Below the pieces are notes generated by a model. It saw nothing but the letters and a program-made list of their open reading frames with translations, ran no database searches and had not been told where the DNA came from. The position numbers and the translations under genes are program-made. Of a stretch of DNA of 7,451 nt, positions 6,693 to 7,451 are shown piece by piece (within the stretch, counting starts at the first letter, position 1; each line of letters begins with the position of its first letter). The DNA comes from Nitrospirota bacterium (GTDB taxonomy: Bacteria; Nitrospirota; Thermodesulfovibrionia; Thermodesulfovibrionales; Magnetobacteriaceae), in assembly GCA_015233485.1 (NCBI GenBank), contig JADFXO010000119.1, forward strand, positions 1 through 7,451, read 5' to 3'.

Positions 6693-6725
6693 GGGGATTT
6701 TTGAACAACGCCGCGAAAAGGTAAA
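6693..6725 (+). repeat. B repeat, copy 4 (33 bp)
   Basis: Nearly identical to copy 2 over the first 30 bases, with GCCGCG replacing GCAGCG. It is the inner part of the right composite end, inverted relative to copy 3 at 2141-2173. Unlike copies 1 and 3 it does not follow a recognised gene. Confidence 0.9.
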
Positions 6726-6781
6726 ATAAGCTAATCCGGACGGTGGCAAGTGTTCTCGTAAAATACACACAGATTGTTTGA

Positions 6782-6880
6782 CAACTAACTAATTTTATGT
6801 AATTTATAACGCTATTTTCATGCCTTGTAACAGCCTCTAAAAGGGGTTGCCGCCTTCCTTGCCTCCTTCTTTTTTTGTAT
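6782..6880 (-). repeat. Block A repeat, right copy
   Basis: The inverted partner of 2032-2100 is 6782-6850, of identical 69-bp length. Weak similarity runs on to about 6880. Distances between A and B differ slightly at the two ends (40 bp left, 56 bp right), so the copies have diverged. Confidence 0.85.
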
Positions 6881-6981
6881 TCTAAAACGAAATCAAAACA
6901 GGCATATCCTCGCGATATTTGGCAGTACTGGGTGTACAAATCCGTTTCATCTTATTTGTCGCTGATTGAAAAAAGAAAGAA

Positions 6982-7129
6982 GTGGATGGTCGATGCAAAA
7001 AAAGGCACGATGCCTTGTTCAAGTCAAAGGTAGCTTTGGAGCTGGCAAAGAATTGCGAACAATAAATGAGGTGGCATTCGATTTTTTGCTGCTCCGGTTA
7101 ATGCGGATCGAATAGGGCCATCGGATTGA
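6982..7129 (+). pseudogene. IS3-family transposase OrfA remnant (frameshifted)
   Basis: From GTG at 6982 (purine-rich AAAGAAAG just upstream) the frame reads KKRHDALFKSKVALELAK (6997-7050), the hallmark N-terminus of IS3-type OrfA helix-turn-helix proteins. That frame stops at 7063. A one-base shift near 7050 restores ELRTINEVAFDF (7050-7085), which is the next part of the same motif (usually TINEVASEFGV). A second shift in the T run at 7082-7087 gives a possible AAPVNADRIG ending at 7129. OrfA normally has about 90-110 residues and is followed by the DDE-containing OrfB; neither the rest of OrfA nor OrfB is present. This is a decayed insertion sequence and cannot be active. Confidence 0.72.
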
Positions 7130-7340
7130 TAAATACAACATCTTATAATGATTATTGAATATATTGATTGCCTGAGAAAGGCGGTTATCCCCGGTCTCTA
7201 AGACTTGCAATAAAAATTATTCTGTTGAATGCTTGTCGAGTTATATCCAACGAGCCGGAAGAATGGTTTTTGCGTTATGGGGATTCGGGAGATAGCCCCG
7301 CCCATGGTGGTTTTGAATGTCCATTTTCGATTAACCCTTT

Positions 7341-7346
7341 AAAAGG
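7341..7346 (+). promoter_or_regulatory. Ribosome binding site fixing a GTG start
   Basis: AAAAGG ends 8 bases before GTG at 7355. An in-frame TAA at 7340-7342 rules out any earlier start, so this site decides the start of the zinc-ribbon gene. Confidence 0.6.
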
Positions 7347-7354
7347 CCAACACT

Positions 7355-7451
7355 GTGATCTGCCCCGTATGTGACCAGATGATCGAAGAAGACGCTGAAT
7401 TTTGTCCCCACTGCGCCTGGGAGTTCAAGTACTACCTGGCTGTGTCCCCCG
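7355..7451 (+). CDS. Zinc-ribbon protein, N-terminal part (gene runs off the window)
   Basis: GTG start, 32 complete codons visible, beginning MICPVCDQMIEEDAEFCPHC. Cys3, Cys6, Cys17 and Cys20 form a CPxC-x10-CPxC zinc ribbon of the rubredoxin-knuckle type. Such ribbons often precede an unrelated main domain, so the function cannot be read from this part. The first Cys lies two residues from the start, supporting GTG over the internal ATG at 7379. Base composition is more GC-rich than the HD operon. It may belong to the host backbone beyond the accessory region. Confidence 0.7.
   Translation, partial: MICPVCDQMIEEDAEFCPHCAWEFKYYLAVSP

Noticed and set aside
354..6725. Four B repeats as a CRISPR array
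   Set aside because: Spacing is irregular (about 200 bp to several kb), orientation is mixed, and there are no cas genes.
7019..7210. 63-codon minus-strand frame over the IS3 remnant
   Set aside because: It is antisense to the OrfA motif, which is the recognisable coding signal there.
7168..7374. 68-codon plus-strand frame before the zinc-ribbon gene
   Set aside because: It starts with TTG, overlaps the better supported zinc-ribbon start and its SD, and resembles no family I know.

Overview
This 7.45-kb window looks like an accessory, repeat-rich stretch of a bacterial chromosome or large plasmid. It carries few genes and much non-coding DNA. It also holds at least two families of dispersed or inverted repeats, a site-specific recombinase, a decayed IS3-type transposase fragment and a PIN-domain toxin fragment. 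I cannot name the organism. The recombinase, DUF3368-type PIN protein and CxxC zinc ribbon fit a free-living environmental bacterium with a plastic genome. The central operon is AT-rich, lacks Shine-Dalgarno (SD) sequences, and looks different from its flanks.

Layout. At 1-365 (+) is the 3' end of a DUF3368/PIN-domain gene whose stop codon lies inside the first copy of a 33-bp repeat ('B repeat'). From 366 to 1266 there is no convincing gene. That stretch holds a second B repeat, a perfect 25-bp inverted repeat pair (671-695 and 1018-1042) enclosing 322 AT-rich bases, and a possible decayed ORF. At 1267-1878 (-) is a complete small serine recombinase with its own promoter and a 10-bp dyad around it.

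At about 2002-2173 and 6693-6880 lie two inverted copies of a composite repeat (block A of 69 bp outside, B repeat inside). They bracket about 4.8 kb. Inside is a minus-strand three-gene operon: a 48-aa protein, a 1106-aa HD-domain protein with two hydrophobic segments, and a 168-aa protein of unknown function. A textbook promoter (TTGAAT-17-TATAAT) drives it. Right of the bracket, 6982-7129 is a frameshifted IS3-family OrfA remnant. At 7355 the window ends in the start of a zinc-ribbon protein.

How it fits together. The HD operon, as a tightly spaced unit between inverted composite repeats, looks like cargo of a mobile or formerly mobile segment. The large protein is probably a metal-dependent phosphohydrolase, possibly membrane-attached, with long helical regions. 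Its substrate cannot be read from the sequence. The serine recombinase could act on nearby inverted repeats, but this is inference. The strongest candidates for something undescribed are the repeat-bracketed HD operon and the B-repeat family.
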